18,250 nucleotides of DNA from an uncultured Hungatella sp. GTDB lineage: Bacteria > Bacillota > Clostridia > Lachnospirales > Lachnospiraceae. The position numbers were made by a program, and so were the translations under genes. Positions 16,301-18,250 of the stretch are shown here, piece by piece. The stretch is from positions 1 to 18,250 of the forward strand of contig CAJUJV010000077.1 of the NCBI GenBank assembly GCA_910586845.1, given 5' to 3'. The notes below the pieces were generated by a model. The model searched no databases and was not told the origin of the DNA. It was given only the letters and a program-made list of their open reading frames with translations. How positions within the stretch are numbered: position 1 is the first letter of the stretch; each line of letters opens with the position of its first letter.

Positions 16301-16426
16301 TACTCTTGCAGCTTCTTCTTCCTCTGCCCCCGGCGCTCCAAAGGCCGGGACTCCAGAGGCGGCAGAAGCTGTCAGAACTGCCGCCAGCATTGCGGCAATC
16401 TTTCCTGATCCTGCACGTCTCCTCAA
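13397..16426 (-). CDS. GH26 endo-beta-1,4-mannanase, secreted and membrane-anchored, with flanking CBMs
   Basis: Numbered from the GTG at 16435 (1012 aa). The signal peptide runs to ~33 (AFG-A). A CBM27-like jelly-roll follows at ~43-205 (VWDFEDGAQGWVYDDSW, VWLDNLTL). The GH26 barrel lies at ~245-630 with the acid/base Glu434 (RPLHENTGSWFWWG) and the nucleophile Glu545 (VTETGM). A linker beta-domain spans ~645-748. A CBM23- or CBM11-like module spans ~755-932 (VDDFESYGG, ILYYDDIRAV). After an acidic Glu/Thr linker comes one membrane helix (~979-1006) ending in KKRRK. The enzyme therefore cuts beta-mannan outside while held in the membrane, without a sortase motif. The start is taken as TTG 16426 (MRRRAGSG...), which has GGGAGG 8 nt upstream; GTG 16435 would overlap that site. 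The stop lies 3 nt before the ATG of the giant gene. Confidence 0.94.
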   Translation of the reverse strand: MRRRAGSGKIAAMLAAVLTASAASGVPAFGAPGAEEEEAARVWDFEDGAQGWVYDDSWSGDSYQGEGSCEYDSEKGMLRLSLDYSPNINNSFSQTGICLEEKEGIDFSPYKVLNFDLYYDPEAMTTGKLSVRAFSNNIFGDQSVNINETPFEEVDGLRLVNLSLICDEKYTVREKPGKLLLLLVGEYTDYKGDVWLDNLTLSSVKKEKFLVESTVPVKTETVIAQSGEGLTVNGVSLPYAKEFQLADPKADPSAAALYQYLKAVGEADAVLYGHMEDTVLKAGAGDLTDSDTQDMTGSLAAIVGMDCGGMFSGFAGKYNERHPGTQLPETNEGNIKAAALFSNEAIDRGGIITLSSHMPNFSASVKLEGTFEHSYDGFDFTPADSYVLTGDCMNGILPGGPFHEAYRAHLDLIADYVSQVKGPVLFRPLHENTGSWFWWGKAFCDAETYKSVYKYTVEYLRDEKDVHNLLYLYGPGSEAATQEEYEERYPGDEYVDLVGFDTYDNNPAPDEEGYTFLQSFENTLKLTDEFAKAHNKLMAVTETGMSSVKTGGIPETGNRRPQWYTEVLDIMTKPEYDCCYFMLWSNYARSGGYYSPFVVEKREEGRLFGHELLDSFLSMYNNKKSVFAGDQAEVMKDILAKTETDAVVKGCARVSGYITEPVAGVRILEEKPIEARLNQGVSSAEFRIISQGKETVIPAEVSGREARAVLDRDTLAGLEPDADGKIGLYADGEKLQEIRVIYNIEPRTEDPLTVDDFESYGGLLNLLLDSWSTNKDSGCEMNISLSDEVEMAGGYAMKFEYRETRTGWAGCEFPKETDWSGCDALQFWVKPDGNNQKTVVQINTADGGSYEAYLQEYPEFAGTTEPVKVTLPFGEFQDKNGKGPLTSEAAANVTGFGLWLNAIGDSPAIDSGKEVSGILYYDDIRAVSYGKTRPDFEVTGQDSAGADLTDPGETAGKETEETGETEEAAEAVGKVSWIWYILPAVTGLIALAAAGCFVALVLGGKKRRK

Positions 16427-16482
16427 TCCCCACACCTCCCAATTCTTTTATCATCGTCCCGGCACTTACACCTTATGTTCCG

Positions 16483-17328
16483 TCAGCCTTTTACTGCTCC
16501 GGCTGCCATTCCGCCGTATACCTGTCTCTGGAAGATCAAAAAGAGTATCAGAATAGGGACAATGGTGATCAAAACGCCGGCGCAGATATAGTTGTACTGA
16601 TTTCCGTAAGGACCTGTAAATGTATACAGGGCCGTGGAGATGGTCTTCAGCTCCGGCGACTGCAGATACAGGTTGGAAGCATAATACTCATTATACACGC
16701 TCACGCCCTTAAGCAGAAGGGATGTGATGATGGCCGGCTTTAACAGCGGAAACAGGATCTTAAAAAACACGCCGAAATAGGTACATCCGTCCATAATGGC
16801 CGACTCATCCAGGGATATGGGCAGATTCTCAAAAAACTGCAGGAAGATATAGATGGAGATAATATCGGTTCCCATGAGAACGATCATGTAGCCGTACAGG
16901 TGATTGACCAGACCCAGAGAGTACATAATCTGATAGATGGTAACCTGCATGGCGATTCCGGGCAGCAGCGCCGCAAACATAAACAGGTTCTGGATCAGGC
17001 CCCGTCCGGGAAACTTAAACCTGTTCAGCACATAAGCCAGCATGGAACCCATAAAAACGGAAGCCGTCAGAACAACTACCAGGACCAGGGCCGTATTGAA
17101 GAAGCCCCTGAGCATATTGGCCTTCTGAAAAGCGATGACAAAATTTTCAAAGTTCAGAAATGATTTGGGCAGATCAAGTACAGAGGTAGAGGCATACTCC
17201 TCATTGGTCTTAAACGCTGTCAGTACACACACGCACACCGGGATCAGAGAACAGAGAGTCGCTATGACCAGGGACCCATATTTCAGGATTTCAAATAATC
17301 TGGAAACCAGTTTCTTTTTCTTCATCAT
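16483..17328 (-). CDS. ABC sugar transporter permease, MalG/UgpE type
   Basis: A 281-residue inner permease of the carbohydrate uptake CUT1 class. It has six predicted membrane segments (about 16-38, 76-101, 110-135, 143-166, 188-210 and 250-272). The cytoplasmic EAA loop, ESAIMDGCTYFGVFFKILFP (175-194), docks onto the ATPase. It pairs with the upstream MalF-type protein; its ATG (17328, or 17325) overlaps that gene's TAA by one base (TAATG), with AAAGGAG ~10 nt upstream. No ATPase gene is seen here, which fits CUT1 systems that share a general MsmK-type ATPase. The context with GH26, GH36 and GH130 makes mannooligosaccharides the likely substrate. The solute-binding protein should lie beyond the right edge. 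Confidence 0.95.
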   Translation of the reverse strand: MMKKKKLVSRLFEILKYGSLVIATLCSLIPVCVCVLTAFKTNEEYASTSVLDLPKSFLNFENFVIAFQKANMLRGFFNTALVLVVVLTASVFMGSMLAYVLNRFKFPGRGLIQNLFMFAALLPGIAMQVTIYQIMYSLGLVNHLYGYMIVLMGTDIISIYIFLQFFENLPISLDESAIMDGCTYFGVFFKILFPLLKPAIITSLLLKGVSVYNEYYASNLYLQSPELKTISTALYTFTGPYGNQYNYICAGVLITIVPILILFLIFQRQVYGGMAAGAVKG

Positions 17329-18250
17329 TATGCGGCTGCTCCTTTCTGTGCGTTTTTCTTTTTCTCTTCCCGTTTTCTCTTTCTCACGGCTGCTCTGGAT
17401 TCGTCGTCGGTTCCGTTGTCAAATACATAGGCGAAAAACAGCTTCTGGGCAACGGTGCAGAGAATGATGATGACCAGGAGCACGATGGCCATGGCACAGG
17501 CCAGGCCCACCTTCTGGTTCTCGTGGGCAAGACGGTTCATGATCACGAAGTAGGTTCCTGTTCCCATGGTACCGTTGGTGATAACGTAAGGCGGCTCGAA
17601 GGCGCTTAAGGAACCGCTGATGGACAGGATCAGGTTCAGGACTACGATGGACTTGATGCTGGGCAGGATAATGTAGATAAACCGGTGCCAGTTGTTGGCT
17701 CCATCCAGAGCCGCCGCCTCATAGAGATCATTGTCCACGGACATCATGGCACCCAGGAACATGATCATGTTCTGTCCCGTGTATCTCCAGACCGATGTGG
17801 CTGCCAGTGCAAAGTTATTGATACTCTGATCCTGAAGCCAGTAGGGGATATCCTCCATCTTCATGCCGAACATCTGGAGCAGAGAGTCCAGCACGAATCC
17901 TCTTGCGTAGAAAAATTTAAAGATAAATCCAACGGCGATACCGCAGATCAGGTAGGGAAAAAACATGGCTGCCTTGAATACGGATTCCCCTTTTACTTTA
18001 AACACCATCATGGTGGCGAAGAACAGAGCCAGCCCCAGCTGGACTACCGCGCCTCCCATATAATATACACTGACCAACAGCGCCCGGAATATCTCGGGAC
18101 GGTTGAACACATCGATATAATTGTCCAGACCTACGAATTTCTTGGGTCCGATATACTTCATATTGTAGAAACTGAACTGTACCATTTTCATAAACGGCAG
18201 ATATGTAAACACAACAAGAAGCAAAAGCGGAGCAAATAAAAATGTTATAA
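17328..18250 (-). CDS. ABC sugar transporter permease, MalF/UgpA type (N-terminus beyond right edge)
   Basis: The frame stays open to the window end. The TTG at 18224 is not a start: upstream codons continue a hydrophobic helix (ITFLFAPLLLLVVFTYLPF), as expected of the first membrane segment of this family, so only a few N-terminal residues are missing. There are about six membrane segments. The EAA loop LYEAAALDGANNWHRFIYII sits in the second half, where the ATPase binds. The C-terminal tail is unusually basic (RKRKREEKKK). It forms the importer channel with the MalG-type neighbour, to which it is coupled by a TAATG overlap. The inferred substrate is mannooligosaccharides, from operon context only. 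Confidence 0.95.
   Translation of the reverse strand, partial: ITFLFAPLLLLVVFTYLPFMKMVQFSFYNMKYIGPKKFVGLDNYIDVFNRPEIFRALLVSVYYMGGAVVQLGLALFFATMMVFKVKGESVFKAAMFFPYLICGIAVGFIFKFFYARGFVLDSLLQMFGMKMEDIPYWLQDQSINNFALAATSVWRYTGQNMIMFLGAMMSVDNDLYEAAALDGANNWHRFIYIILPSIKSIVVLNLILSISGSLSAFEPPYVITNGTMGTGTYFVIMNRLAHENQKVGLACAMAIVLLVIIILCTVAQKLFFAYVFDNGTDDESRAAVRKRKREEKKKNAQKGAAA

Noticed and set aside
12779..16408. Very long plus-strand open frame (about 1200 codons) antisense to the GH26 and giant genes
   Set aside because: It lies wholly opposite two well-supported genes, has no ribosome binding site or domain motifs, and its Cys/His/Arg/Ser-rich composition is that of an antisense shadow of GC-biased codons.
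16436..16482. Possible terminator or promoter between the MalG-type gene and GH26
   Set aside because: There is no stem longer than a few base pairs, no T-run and no paired -35/-10; it looks like a plain operon gap.

Overview
The window looks like a piece of a Gram-positive, anaerobic gut Firmicute chromosome, most likely a Clostridia/Lachnospiraceae-type bacterium. The signs are strong purine-rich GGAGG-type ribosome binding sites, some GTG/TTG starts, phosphorylase-based mannoside metabolism, an ABC sugar importer with MalF/MalG-type permeases, and secreted multidomain proteins with acidic repetitive tails. No rRNA, tRNA, insertion sequence, integrase or CRISPR array is visible. The assignment to a genus is not possible from the sequence alone.

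Left part (1-2440). At the left edge a minus-strand gene begins; only its signal-peptide-like start lies in the window. Next is a 73-residue minus-strand protein with its own promoter and terminator. Then comes a plus-strand gene remnant that seems to be frameshifted and N-terminally eroded behind an intact-looking promoter. It is followed by a plus-strand aldo/keto reductase with a C-terminal double 4Fe-4S domain. A perfect 13-bp bidirectional terminator at 2396-2429 separates this part from the rest.

Right part (2445-18250). Everything is on the minus strand and reads as one operon, in transcription order: MalF-type permease (start beyond the right edge), MalG-type permease, secreted membrane-anchored GH26 beta-mannanase with flanking carbohydrate-binding-like modules, a 1945-residue secreted modular protein, GH36 alpha-galactosidase, GH130 mannoside phosphorylase, and an alpha-phosphohexomutase. 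Gaps are short (a 1-nt stop/start overlap to about 50 nt). One GC-rich hairpin lies between the giant gene and the alpha-galactosidase gene.

Together this is a (galacto/gluco)mannan utilisation locus. The surface mannanase cuts the polymer, the importer brings in oligosaccharides, alpha-galactosidase removes galactosyl branches, GH130 phosphorolyses beta-mannosides to mannose-1-phosphate, and the mutase feeds that into glycolysis. The least explained component is the giant non-enzymatic protein. It has about ten copies of a ~95-residue beta-rich module, a pair of a second module type, and a C-terminal acidic tail built from about eleven in-frame decapeptide (30-bp) repeats, with no recognisable wall-sorting signal.
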